Positions 32,922 to 40,559 of a DNA stretch of 64,000 nucleotides are shown here, piece by piece. Position numbers and translations under genes: made by a program. The stretch is taken from NCBI GenBank assembly GCA_036389485.1, contig DASVPR010000015.1, positions 62,001 through 126,000 of the forward strand. Reading direction: 5' to 3'. The stretch's first letter is position 1; every line of letters starts with the position of its first letter. The notes under the pieces were generated by a model that saw nothing but the letters and a program-made list of their open reading frames with translations, did not search any database and was not told the origin of the DNA. Source of the stretch: CADCVT01 sp036389485. GTDB taxonomy: Bacteria > Actinomycetota > Thermoleophilia > Solirubrobacterales > Solirubrobacteraceae.

Positions 32922-34669
32922 TCGCGCTCAACCGGGCCCTCGGCGTCCTCGCTGTGCTGGCGGTGGGCCTGTACGGGATCGCCGTCCTCCTCGGCGTCGA
33001 GACCGAGCACGTCGAGCAGCCCGCGATCCCACTCGCCGTCTTCGGCGCGCTGATGGCCAGCTGGGTCGGCGTGGGGCTGTACGCCTGGTCGCGCAGGCCG
33101 CGCAACCGCGTCGGGATGCTCATGACCGCCGCCGGCTTCGCCTCGTTCCTCACGTCGCTGCAGATGTCGAACTCGTCGGTGTTCTTCACGGTCGGCCTCG
33201 TCGTCGGCGGCGGGCTGTTCTTCGCCGTCGGCGCCCACATGCTGCTCGTCTTCCCGACCGGCCGGGTGGCGTCCGCCTTCGAACGGCGGCTCGTGGTCCT
33301 GACCTACCTCTTCGCGATCGGGATCCCGCTCGCGATCGTGATGACGAGCCCCGACGCCGGGGTCCACGAAGCGGAGGACCACCCCGACAACGCGCTGCTC
33401 GTGATCGACGACCAGGACGTCGGCGCGTGGGCCGAGCGGATCGGCGGGGTCATCGGGCTCGTGCTCGTCGGCATCGTCGCCGTCGTCCTCGTCCGCCGCG
33501 TGCGCCAGGCCGGGCCGCGTGAGCGTCGCGCGATGGCGCCCGTGATCTGGCTGGGCGCGGTGATGCTCGTCCTGCTGTGCGTCTCGTTCCTGTTCGACGT
33601 CCCGCGCGACGAGTCCGACGACGTGGAGGAGCTGATCGACCTGGCGGCGCTCGTCGCGTTCGCCGGGCTGCCCTGGGCGTACGTCGCGGGCCTGGCGCGG
33701 TCGCGGTCGTGGCGGGCGGGCGCGATCGGCGACGTGCTCGAGGTGCTCGGCGAGGCGCCCGGCCGCGGCCGCCTGCGCGACGCGCTGCGCGAGGCCCTCG
33801 GCGATCCCACGCTGACGCTCGCCTACTGGCTGCCGGAGCGCCGCGAGTACGTCGACGCCGACGGCCACGCGATCGTGCTCCCGGAGCGCGGGGTGACCGA
33901 CGTCGAGCGGGAAGGGCGGTGCGTCGGCGCGCTCGTCCACGACCCGGCGCTGGGGGAGGACGACCCCGAGCTGGTGCGCGCCGTCGCGTCCGCCGCCGCG
34001 CTCGCGGTCGAGAACGAGCGCCTCGACGCCGAGCTGCGGGCGCGCGTGGAGGAGCTGTCGCGCTCGCGCTCGCGGCTGGTCGACGTGGCGCTGGACGAGC
34101 GGCGGCGGCTCGAGCGCGACCTGCACGACGGCGCGCAGCAGCGGCTCGTCGCCCTCTCGCTGCAGCTGGGGATGGTCGAGTCGAAGCTGGAGCAGGATCC
34201 GGCGGCGGCTCGGGAGCTGCTCTCGGGCGCGCGGGCGGAGGCGCGCGCCGCGCTCGACGACCTGCGCGAGCTGGCGCGGGGCATCCACCCCGCCGTCCTC
34301 ACCGACCGCGGCCTGCCGGCCGCGCTCGGGTCGCTGGCGGATCGCGCGCCGCTGCCCGTCGAGGTCGTCTCCGTCCCCTCCGACCGCCTGCCGGACGCCG
34401 TGGAGGCCGCGGCCTACTTCGTCGTCGCGGAGTCGCTGACGAACGTCGCGAAGTACGCGCAGGCGACGCACGCGTCGGTGTCGGTCGGGCGCGCGAACGG
34501 GGTCGCGCTCATCGAGGTGCGCGACGACGGCGTCGGCGGCGCCGATCCGTCCGCCGGGACCGGGCTGCGCGGCCTTGCCGACCGGCTGGCGGCGCTCGAC
34601 GGCCGGTTGGAGGTCGAGAGCCCGCCGGGGCGCGGGACGGTCGTCCGTGCGAGGGTTCCGTGCGGGTAG
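32918..34669 (+). CDS. NarL-family membrane sensor histidine kinase
   Basis: A 583-residue kinase starting at TTG. Up to seven or eight membrane segments in residues 5-260 form the sensor; a stretch with DDHPDNALLVIDDQD connects spans four and five. A coiled region (about 370-400) leads to the HisKA_3 motif ERRRLERDLHDGAQQRLVAL with phosphorylated His403, followed by LRELARGIHPAVLTDRGL and the ATPase motifs ESLTNVAKYA and VRDDGVGG. The number of membrane helices is a reading by eye. The response regulator gene overlaps by ten bases. Confidence 0.92.
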   Translation: MIALNRALGVLAVLAVGLYGIAVLLGVETEHVEQPAIPLAVFGALMASWVGVGLYAWSRRPRNRVGMLMTAAGFASFLTSLQMSNSSVFFTVGLVVGGGLFFAVGAHMLLVFPTGRVASAFERRLVVLTYLFAIGIPLAIVMTSPDAGVHEAEDHPDNALLVIDDQDVGAWAERIGGVIGLVLVGIVAVVLVRRVRQAGPRERRAMAPVIWLGAVMLVLLCVSFLFDVPRDESDDVEELIDLAALVAFAGLPWAYVAGLARSRSWRAGAIGDVLEVLGEAPGRGRLRDALREALGDPTLTLAYWLPERREYVDADGHAIVLPERGVTDVEREGRCVGALVHDPALGEDDPELVRAVASAAALAVENERLDAELRARVEELSRSRSRLVDVALDERRRLERDLHDGAQQRLVALSLQLGMVESKLEQDPAAARELLSGARAEARAALDDLRELARGIHPAVLTDRGLPAALGSLADRAPLPVEVVSVPSDRLPDAVEAAAYFVVAESLTNVAKYAQATHASVSVGRANGVALIEVRDDGVGGADPSAGTGLRGLADRLAALDGRLEVESPPGRGTVVRARVPCG

Positions 34670-35304
34670 TCCTCGCCGACGATTCCGTCCTCCTGCGCGC
34701 GGGCGTCGCTCGGCTGCTCGAGGACGCGGGGATGGAGGTCGCGGGGCAGGCCGGCGACGCCGAGGACCTGCTCCGGAAGGTCAACGCCCACAAGCCGGAC
34801 GTCGCGATCGTCGACGTCCGCATGCCGCCGGGCTTCACCGACGAGGGGCTGCGCGCCGCCGCGGAGATCCGCGAGCGGTTCCCCGGCGTCGGGGTGCTCG
34901 TGCTCTCGCAGTACGTCGAGGAGGCGTACGCGCTCGAGCTGTTCGCGAACGGCGCCGAGGGGCTCGGCTACCTGCTGAAGGACCGCGTCGCCGACATCGA
35001 CCGCTTCGTCGACGCGGTCCGGCGCGTGGGCGAGGGCGGCTCGGCGCTCGACCCGGAGGTCGTCGGGCGGCTGCTCGGCCGCCGCCGGCGCGAGGATCCC
35101 CTCGAGGCGCTCTCGCCGCGGGAGCGCGAGGTCCTCGCCCTGATGGCGGAGGGCCGCTCCAACGCGGGGATCGCGGGCGAGCTCGTCGTCACCGAGCGGG
35201 CGGTGGAGAAGCACGTCACCAGCATCTTCGGGAAGCTGCGGCTCGCGCCGGGGGCGGAGACCCACCGGCGCGTCCTCGCCGTCCTCGCGTACATCCGCTC
35301 CTAG
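34660..35304 (+). CDS. NarL/FixJ-family response regulator
   Basis: A 214-residue DNA-binding regulator starting at GTG. The receiver has VVLADDSVLLR, phosphoacceptor Asp52 in VAIVDVRMPPG and Lys in GYLLKDRV. The C-terminal LuxR-type helix-turn-helix (about 150-205) reads LSPREREVLALMAEG, NAGIAGELVVTERAVEKHVTSI. It is the cognate partner of the upstream kinase. With the receiver-only protein, the locus encodes two receivers for one kinase. Confidence 0.92.
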   Translation: MRVVLADDSVLLRAGVARLLEDAGMEVAGQAGDAEDLLRKVNAHKPDVAIVDVRMPPGFTDEGLRAAAEIRERFPGVGVLVLSQYVEEAYALELFANGAEGLGYLLKDRVADIDRFVDAVRRVGEGGSALDPEVVGRLLGRRRREDPLEALSPREREVLALMAEGRSNAGIAGELVVTERAVEKHVTSIFGKLRLAPGAETHRRVLAVLAYIRS

Positions 35305-35356
35305 CCAGCGCCAACGCGCCGACTGTCCCTCAGCGGCCGGGGGTATCCGACGTGGC

Positions 35357-36505
35357 ATGGCGACGGTCAAGGAGGAGCCTCGCACGGGTGCGCCGGTGCG
35401 TCCGTCCCCGCGCGCGCAGGCCGCGCCGCGGGACATCCGCATCCCGCGGCTGCTCGTCGCGGGCTCCGAGCTCGGGTGGCGGTTCCTCGTCTGCGTGGCC
35501 GCGCTCGCGATCGTCGTCTACGGGATCGTCAAGGTCAGCTTCGCCTTCATCCCCGTCTTCATCGCGCTGCTCTTGTCGACGCTGCTCGTGCCGCCGGCGC
35601 GGTGGCTCCAGCGGCGGGGCGCGCCGCCCGCTCTGGCGACGGCCGCGGTTTTCGTCGGCGCGCTCGCGCTGTTCGCGGCGATCGTCGCGCTGCTCGCACC
35701 GCCCGTGGTCAACGAGTTCGGGACGATCGGCGACCGCGTCCGCGAGGGCGCCGACAAGCTGGGCGCCTACCTCGCCGACTCGCCGCTGAACCTGGACGAG
35801 GAGAAGGTCCAGCGCGAGATCGACCGCGTCGACGACCGCCTGCGCGAGAACAGCAGCACGATCACGTCCGGCGTGCTGAGCGGCGCCGCGGTCGTCGGTC
35901 AGCTGTTCGCGGGGCTGCTGATCACGCTCGTCGTGCTGTTCTTCTTCGTCAAGGACGGGCCGCGGATCTGGGAGTGGGTCATCCGCCTGTTCCCGGCCAC
36001 GCGCCGGGGTGCGGTCGAGAAGTTCGGGCGCGACTCGTGGCACGTGCTGACGCACTACGTCCGGGGCGTCGTGACCGTCGCGACGGTCGACGCCGTCGGG
36101 ATCGGGATCGCGCTGTGGCTCATCGGGGTGCCGCTGGTGATCCCGCTGGCGATCCTCACGTTCTTCGCGGCGTTCGTGCCGGTCGTGGGCGCGTACGTCG
36201 CGGGGGCAGCCTGCGCGCTCGTGGCGCTCGTCCACGGCGGGCCGATCGACGCGCTGCTCGTCGTGGGCTCGACCGTCCTGGTCCAGCAGGTGGAGAGCAG
36301 CGTGCTCTACCCGATGATCGTCGGGCGGCAGATGGAGCTGCACCCGATCGCGATCCTGCTCGCGGTGACCGTCGGGGGCATCCTCGCCGGCATCGTCGGC
36401 GCGGCGATCGCGGTGCCGATCGCGGCGGTGGGCGCGGTGGCGATGAAGGTGGCGCGGGAGCAGACGGCCGGGGGAGAGGTCCCCGTCCAGCCGGTCGACT
36501 GCTGA
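35357..36505 (+). CDS. AI-2E/PerM family transporter
   Basis: A 382-residue polytopic membrane protein. About eight spans: two at 36-75, one at about 90-110, then after a soluble stretch (about 118-165) spans at 175-200, 235-262, 264-290, 300-320 and 330-362. The closing part with VQQVESSVLYPMIVGRQMELHP is the family signature. Members are named for autoinducer export but mostly transport ions or unknown solutes. It stands alone, with a hairpin terminator after it. Confidence 0.85.
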   Translation: MATVKEEPRTGAPVRPSPRAQAAPRDIRIPRLLVAGSELGWRFLVCVAALAIVVYGIVKVSFAFIPVFIALLLSTLLVPPARWLQRRGAPPALATAAVFVGALALFAAIVALLAPPVVNEFGTIGDRVREGADKLGAYLADSPLNLDEEKVQREIDRVDDRLRENSSTITSGVLSGAAVVGQLFAGLLITLVVLFFFVKDGPRIWEWVIRLFPATRRGAVEKFGRDSWHVLTHYVRGVVTVATVDAVGIGIALWLIGVPLVIPLAILTFFAAFVPVVGAYVAGAACALVALVHGGPIDALLVVGSTVLVQQVESSVLYPMIVGRQMELHPIAILLAVTVGGILAGIVGAAIAVPIAAVGAVAMKVAREQTAGGEVPVQPVDC

Positions 36506-36521
36506 CGGATCTTTGGGGCAT

Positions 36522-36541
36522 CCCCCGATTCACTTCGGGGG
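36522..36541 (+). terminator. Candidate U-less terminator hairpin after the AI-2E-type gene
   Basis: CCCCCGA and TCGGGGG form a perfect seven-pair stem with a six-base loop TTCACT, 17 bases after the stop codon. There is no T-run, as often in high-GC actinobacteria. Confidence 0.6.
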
Positions 36542-36563
36542 CCGGGCGGCCAGAGTCGTCGCC

Positions 36564-38030
36564 ATGAGAACGACTCTCCTTCTGGCGACGGTCCTTGCGT
36601 CGCTGTGTGCCTCCGCCGGGCCGGCGTTCGCGGGCCAGATCGTCTACAGCACGGAGCCCGCCGACGGCGAAGCCCAGATCCGCGTCATGAACGACGACGG
36701 GTCCAACGACCGCCTGCTCGTCCACGAGGACGACATCCCGGGCGCCGAGTCCGTCTACAAGCCGTATGTGAGCCCGGACGGCGACACCGTCGTCTTCCAG
36801 GCCCGGACCCCGTCGCCCGGCGGGTACGGCGTGTACTGCGGGTTCCGCTGCTCGGGGATCTACGCGTACCGCGACGGCGTCGTGACGCGGGTCTCGCAGG
36901 CGCCGACGGACTGCCCGCCCGGCGACCTCTGCGTCGGGCTCGACACCGACCCGCGGGTGACCGGCGACGGCTCGCACCTCTTCTACCAGCTGATCTACGG
37001 CGAGCCGGGCGGCGCGTACGGGACGCCGCAGACCATCTCGCGGAACTACTACCGGACGATGGAGCCGGGCGGCGGTGACGAGGTCGAGGTCCCCGAGACG
37101 TCGTGCGGCAAGGGCTCGGCCGCGACGCCGAATCCGGCGGTCGAGGGGCAGTTCGCGACCAGCGCCTACTGCCTGAACGGCAACTACGCGCTGAAGGTGC
37201 TGGACGTCGGCGGCGGCGCGGGCTCGGAGGCGACGCTCGGGTACGACGACGCCGAGTTCTCGGAGCCGGCGTTCCGCGGTGACGGTGAGCTGCTCGTCGG
37301 CGCCGAGGACGGCGGCGACCCGGGCATCTGGCTGTACCGGCGCGACGCGTCGGGCGCTTCTCGGCTCGTGGCGCTTGCCTGGGACAGCGACTCGCGGCCG
37401 TTCAACTCCTCGCCGACGTTCGTCGGGAAGGACGCCGTCGCGTTCGTTCACGGCGGGTCGATCCGCACCGCGTCGACGTCGTGCGACTCCTGCTCGCTCG
37501 ACTCGACCGCCGTGCTCGCGTCGCCGCCCGGCGTCGACGCGATCGCGTGGACGTCGCGGAGCATCCCCGACCGGGTCGTCGACACCGGCTCGGAGCCCTC
37601 CGACGGCGGCGGCTCGAACCCCGTCGCCACGCCCCGGCCGACCACACCGCCCGCGGGGAACCCGACGCCCCCGCAGAACACGCCCGCGCCCCTCGTCCTC
37701 AAGACGCCTGCGCGGGCCAAGCTCGCCACGGCGCTCCGCGGCGGCATCAAGGTCCCCTTCGTCGCGACACAGACCGGCCGGCTCACGATGCGAGCCACGA
37801 TCCCGGGAACCCTCGCGAAGAAGCTCGGCCTCGTCCACCGCAGGACGAAGAAGCCGGTCGTCGTCGCGAACGGCACGACCACGGTGACCCGAGCCGGCGA
37901 AGCGATCGTGAAGCTGAAGTTCACGCCCGCCGCGAAGAAGCGCCTCCGCCGAGCCCGCTCCGTCGCGCTGAACCTGACCGGAACGCTCGGGGGCACCACC
38001 ACGACGACCCGCCTCACCCTCACCCGCTGA
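36564..38030 (+). CDS. Secreted TolB-like beta-propeller protein with C-terminal Ig-like domain
   Basis: A 488-residue exported protein; residues 1-23 are a signal peptide ending AFA-G. Propeller-type units follow, with IVYSTEPADGEAQIRVMNDDGS, KPYVSPDGDTVVFQA and DPRVTGDGSHLFYQ, similar to WD40-like TolB repeats. Six or more cysteines suggest disulfides. A Pro/Thr-rich linker (about 355-385) leads to a basic all-beta domain, with KVPFVATQTGRLTMRATI and VKLKFTPAAKKRLRRARSV, common at the C-termini of secreted proteins in this group. Function unknown; binding of a surface ligand is possible. The ATG at 36564 is chosen because it gives a proper signal peptide. Confidence 0.75.
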   Translation: MRTTLLLATVLASLCASAGPAFAGQIVYSTEPADGEAQIRVMNDDGSNDRLLVHEDDIPGAESVYKPYVSPDGDTVVFQARTPSPGGYGVYCGFRCSGIYAYRDGVVTRVSQAPTDCPPGDLCVGLDTDPRVTGDGSHLFYQLIYGEPGGAYGTPQTISRNYYRTMEPGGGDEVEVPETSCGKGSAATPNPAVEGQFATSAYCLNGNYALKVLDVGGGAGSEATLGYDDAEFSEPAFRGDGELLVGAEDGGDPGIWLYRRDASGASRLVALAWDSDSRPFNSSPTFVGKDAVAFVHGGSIRTASTSCDSCSLDSTAVLASPPGVDAIAWTSRSIPDRVVDTGSEPSDGGGSNPVATPRPTTPPAGNPTPPQNTPAPLVLKTPARAKLATALRGGIKVPFVATQTGRLTMRATIPGTLAKKLGLVHRRTKKPVVVANGTTTVTRAGEAIVKLKFTPAAKKRLRRARSVALNLTGTLGGTTTTTRLTLTR

Positions 38031-38045
38031 CGCTGACGCGGGCGC

Positions 38046-38118
38046 GGGTCCGGGCCTACTCCGATCGCGGTCGCAGAGTCGAGCGCGGTCGGAGCGGCCC
38101 GCCCACCCGCCCAGCCAC
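38046..38118 (+). repeat. Dispersed element, copy A
   Basis: This 73-base stretch after the TolB-like gene aligns with 57828-57903. Shared blocks are GGGTCCGG(G)CCTACT, CGAnCGCGG, GGAGCGGCC, CGCCCACCCG and GCCAC. Both copies lie 8-15 bases after stop codons, and both have complementary ends (GGGT with ACCC; GGCC with GGCC). Confidence 0.55.
38060..38093 (+). terminator. Strong hairpin after the TolB-like gene
   Basis: TCCGATCGCG (38060-38069) pairs with CGCGGTCGGA (38084-38093) in ten pairs with one G-U around a 14-base loop. It begins 29 bases after the stop and lies within the dispersed element. Confidence 0.5.
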
Positions 38119-38149
38119 ACGCCAACCACCCGCTGCGACCGGCCCGCCG

Positions 38150-38230
38150 GTGCCAGGCACGTAAACATTGCGGTGCCAGGCACGTAAACATTGCGGTGCC
38201 AGGCACGTAAACATTGCGGTGCCAGGCACG
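38150..38230 (+). repeat. 23-bp tandem repeat with GTGCCAGGCAC palindromes (REP-like)
   Basis: Three exact 23-base units start at 38150, 38173 and 38196, followed by a partial fourth (38219-38230). Each unit is GTGCCAGGCAC, a perfect palindrome around one base, plus GTAAACATTGCG. The array ends 20 bases before the next ATG. GTGCCTGGCAC-type palindromes are known as repetitive extragenic elements linked to IS200-like (RAYT) transposases in several phyla; no transposase is in the window. Confidence 0.8.
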
Positions 38231-38250
38231 CGGGGTACTCTGCAGAGACG

Positions 38251-38787
38251 ATGCAGAGAAACCGTGTCAGAGAAACTGCCTCCGCGAAGGACGGCGCCGC
38301 GCGCACCTTCAAGATCGCGGGTCGTTCGTTCGAGCTGGCTCGGCAGGACGTTGCTCGTGTGGCGCGGCGACTCGATCCGGAGCCGATCGCCAGGCATTAC
38401 GTCGTCGTCGGATCTCGCCGGTATCCGCCGAAGCAGGTCATCAGTGCGGTGACCGGCCTAGATCGGGCGGACTTCACGACGCATCACGCGCGGCGGACGC
38501 TCATGCGGCTTGGCTTTCCGGTCGGGCGGCGGGAGTCGCCCGGCCCTGCCGACGTGCGCGCGGCGGGCGCCGCGGGGGCGTCGGGAACCGACGGGCCGGA
38601 GCGGCTCGCGGACCGGTTGCGGCCTCTCGCGGGGCAGTGGGTCGCGGTCAAGGACGACGACGTCCTGCACGCGGCCGACTCGCCGAAGGCGCTTGTCGGC
38701 TGGCTCGGGAGGCACGGCCAGGTCGCCGACAGCGTCTTCCGGGTGCCCGAGGACGAGCTCGCCGTCACCGGCCTCGCGCCACTGTGA
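38251..38787 (+). CDS. ScoMcrA-head-like plus DUF5678-type protein
   Basis: A 178-residue protein with two modules. Residues about 18-75 (FKIAGRSFELARQDVARVAR, RRYPPKQVISAVTGLDR, ARRTLMRLGFPVG) resemble the small N-terminal head domain of ScoMcrA-type restriction proteins, with its PPK and L-x-x-LGF motifs, which contacts DNA in those enzymes. Residues about 120-172 (LAGQWVAVKDDDVLHAADSP, LVGWLGRHGQ, SVFRVPEDE) fit DUF5678, a short beta-alpha domain often next to aspartyl-protease-like genes. The gene overlaps the next by four bases. The combination suggests a DNA- or protein-linked regulatory pair, not proven. Confidence 0.6.
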   Translation: MQRNRVRETASAKDGAARTFKIAGRSFELARQDVARVARRLDPEPIARHYVVVGSRRYPPKQVISAVTGLDRADFTTHHARRTLMRLGFPVGRRESPGPADVRAAGAAGASGTDGPERLADRLRPLAGQWVAVKDDDVLHAADSPKALVGWLGRHGQVADSVFRVPEDELAVTGLAPL

Positions 38788-39200
38788 GGTTCCGGTTCCG
38801 CGAGCTGCCGGAGCCGGGCGGGACGACCGTGCGTGCACGTCCGATCGTGGACGTCGTCGTCGAGGGCTTGGACATGGCGCCGCAGGCCTGCCTGCTCGAC
38901 AGCGGCGCGACCGCGATCAGATTGGGCGCGCACGTGGCCGAGCTGTGCGGCATCGACCTCGACGGCGCGCCGGAGGTCGACATCGCGGTTGGCGGCGCCG
39001 TCGTGACGGGTCGGATGGCCGAGGTCGCGCTTCGGATCGCCGACGACGAGGACTCATACGAGTGGACGGCACCGGTCTGGTTCTGCGAGCCCTGGCACCC
39101 GGCGTTCGGGCTACTGGGTTTGACCGGCTTCTTCGATCGCTTCGAGGTGGCGATCGCCGCGTACCAGGAACGCATCGAGCTGACGCCGATCAGCCCGTAA
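38784..39200 (+). CDS. Single-domain retropepsin-like aspartyl protease
   Basis: A 138-residue protein with the aspartic protease motif LLDSGATAIRL (Asp39) and, near the end, LLGLTGFFDRF, which matches the hydrophobic-hydrophobic-Gly motif and flap-end strand of retroviral-type proteases. Such proteins act as homodimers, each giving one Asp. No signal peptide, so cytoplasmic. The GTG start overlaps the upstream DUF5678-type gene (GTGA), a pairing seen in other prokaryotes as I recall. The upstream protein may be its substrate, adaptor or regulator. Proteolytic activity is inferred only from the motif. Confidence 0.7.
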   Translation: MRFRFRELPEPGGTTVRARPIVDVVVEGLDMAPQACLLDSGATAIRLGAHVAELCGIDLDGAPEVDIAVGGAVVTGRMAEVALRIADDEDSYEWTAPVWFCEPWHPAFGLLGLTGFFDRFEVAIAAYQERIELTPISP

Positions 39201-39223
39201 GCGGGCCGGTCGCGGTCGAAGGT

Positions 39224-39229
39224 TATGCT
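39224..39229 (+). promoter_or_regulatory. Candidate -10 box (TATGCT) that sets the cupin start
   Basis: TATGCT spans the ATG at 39225 and ends seven bases before the in-frame GTG at 39237. If it is a -10 element, that ATG cannot be the start and the message begins at or near the GTG. Confidence 0.4.
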
Positions 39230-39236
39230 CGCGGCC

Positions 39237-39803
39237 GTGGTGCCGGAGGCGGAGCTGAAGGACACGGGGGCGGGTGTCGTGCCGGTGTCGGCGGGGTGGT
39301 TCGTGCTGAACGCTCGCGACGCTCGCTGGCTGCGACGCCCGGGCCGCGGGTTCAGCCTGCCCCTGACGGGGTGGACCGAGGAGGAGGCGGAGACGCTGTT
39401 CCCGATGCTCGGCGTGAACCTCTGGGTCCTCGATCCCGGCCGGCCGCTCGCGATGTACCACCACGAGACCGAGCAGGAGGGCTTCCTCGTCGTCGCGGGC
39501 GAGGCCGTGCTGCTCGTCGAGGGGCAGGAGCGGCCGATGCGCCAGTGGGACTACGCGCACTTCCCGCCGGGCACCGCCCACACGCTCGTCGGAGCGGGCG
39601 AATCGCCGTGCGTCGTCGTCGCGGTCGGGTCGCGGCAGTTCCAGGCGACGGGGCCGTGGGGCGCCTACACCGTGGACGAGGCCGCGATCCGCCGCGGCGC
39701 CGGGGTCGAAGACGAGACCGACGACCCCGAGGTCGCGTACGCGCGGTTCCCGGATACCGAGCCCACGCGCTACGAGGACGACTGGCTCGGCGGCGCGCCC
39801 TGA
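39237..39803 (+). CDS. Cupin-domain protein
   Basis: A protein of 188 residues with a conserved beta-barrel of the cupin type in residues about 55-140: MYHHETEQEGFLVVAGEAVLL carries the HH-x4-E first metal motif, and HFPPGTAHTLVG the second with its histidine. It resembles cupins that bind a metal and either act on small molecules or store a cofactor. The N-terminal 50 residues and C-terminal 45 (ending EDDWLGGAP) are extensions without a known domain. The GTG at 39237 is preferred because of the TATGCT box; an ATG at 39225 would add four residues. Confidence 0.8.
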   Translation: MVPEAELKDTGAGVVPVSAGWFVLNARDARWLRRPGRGFSLPLTGWTEEEAETLFPMLGVNLWVLDPGRPLAMYHHETEQEGFLVVAGEAVLLVEGQERPMRQWDYAHFPPGTAHTLVGAGESPCVVVAVGSRQFQATGPWGAYTVDEAAIRRGAGVEDETDDPEVAYARFPDTEPTRYEDDWLGGAP

Positions 39804-39812
39804 CCGGCGGGC

Positions 39813-40559
39813 CTACTCCGCGACGACCTGGATGTTGTAGCGGACGTCGGTGGACTCGGCGTGGCGGATCCAGCGCTGGATCTCGCCGAACAGTCCGTGC
39901 AGCGGGTAGACCGCGCGGCCGACGCCGGCGACCGCGGTGTCGCGCGCGGCGATGACGGCGTCGCGGCCTTCGGTGCCCGCGGCGGCGAGCTGCTGAGCCA
40001 GCGCCCACGCGAAGTCGCGCGCCTCGTCCATCGCGAAGTCGAAGACCTTGTCCTCGAGCCCGGGGGCGAAGTCCTCGATGCGCTTCAACCGCGGCGAGAT
40101 CTCGCCCAGCTCGTCCTCCACCACCTGCACCAGCCGGGCGAGCACGTCGTTGATCCGCTTGAAGTCCGGCCACAGCGAGTCGAGCTCCGGCTTCGTCGGC
40201 GCGATCGTCGCCGCCGCGATCCCGAGGTCGAGGTTGATGTGCGCGTTCATCCCGAGGAGCAGGTGCTGCACGACGAGCGCATCGGGGTCATCGAGCACGC
40301 CGAACGCGACCTGCCAGCTCGCGGAGGGCGTCCCACCGGCCGTGTGCGCGTCCCACGCGTCGAGGAAGCGGTTGGCGAAGACGACGTCGAGGCGCTCCAT
40401 CCGGTCGTTGTCCTCGAACACGTTCCCGGCGACGAGCGCGCGGCGCACGTTCGTCGTCACCCGCTCGTACAGGGCGGTGAAGTACCCGATCCGCGCGCCC
40501 TGCCGCAGCGAGTCGTCGAGGATCACGTTGAGCCGCTCGATGACCTCGTCGATCGTCAT
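39813..40559 (-). CDS. DUF5995-like helical protein
   Basis: A 248-residue, mostly helical protein with no signal peptide. The stretch GIGYFTALYERVT is not distinctive, but FGVLDDPDALVVQHLLLGMNAHINLDLGIA with its conserved MNAHI-x-LDL is the hallmark of the DUF5995 family, whose role is unknown; HINLDLG may bind a metal. The gene follows the PhoD-like phosphatase with an ATGA overlap, so it is probably made with that enzyme. Confidence 0.65.
   Translation of the reverse strand: MTIDEVIERLNVILDDSLRQGARIGYFTALYERVTTNVRRALVAGNVFEDNDRMERLDVVFANRFLDAWDAHTAGGTPSASWQVAFGVLDDPDALVVQHLLLGMNAHINLDLGIAAATIAPTKPELDSLWPDFKRINDVLARLVQVVEDELGEISPRLKRIEDFAPGLEDKVFDFAMDEARDFAWALAQQLAAAGTEGRDAVIAARDTAVAGVGRAVYPLHGLFGEIQRWIRHAESTDVRYNIQVVAE

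Noticed and set aside
38150..38230. CRISPR array
   Set aside because: The units are identical tandem copies including the part between palindromes; there are no variable spacers and no cas genes.
38056..38450. Short frames reading through the tandem array (plus and minus)
   Set aside because: They consist of repeat translation in shifting frames and lack start signals or domains; the 23-bp period is not a multiple of three.
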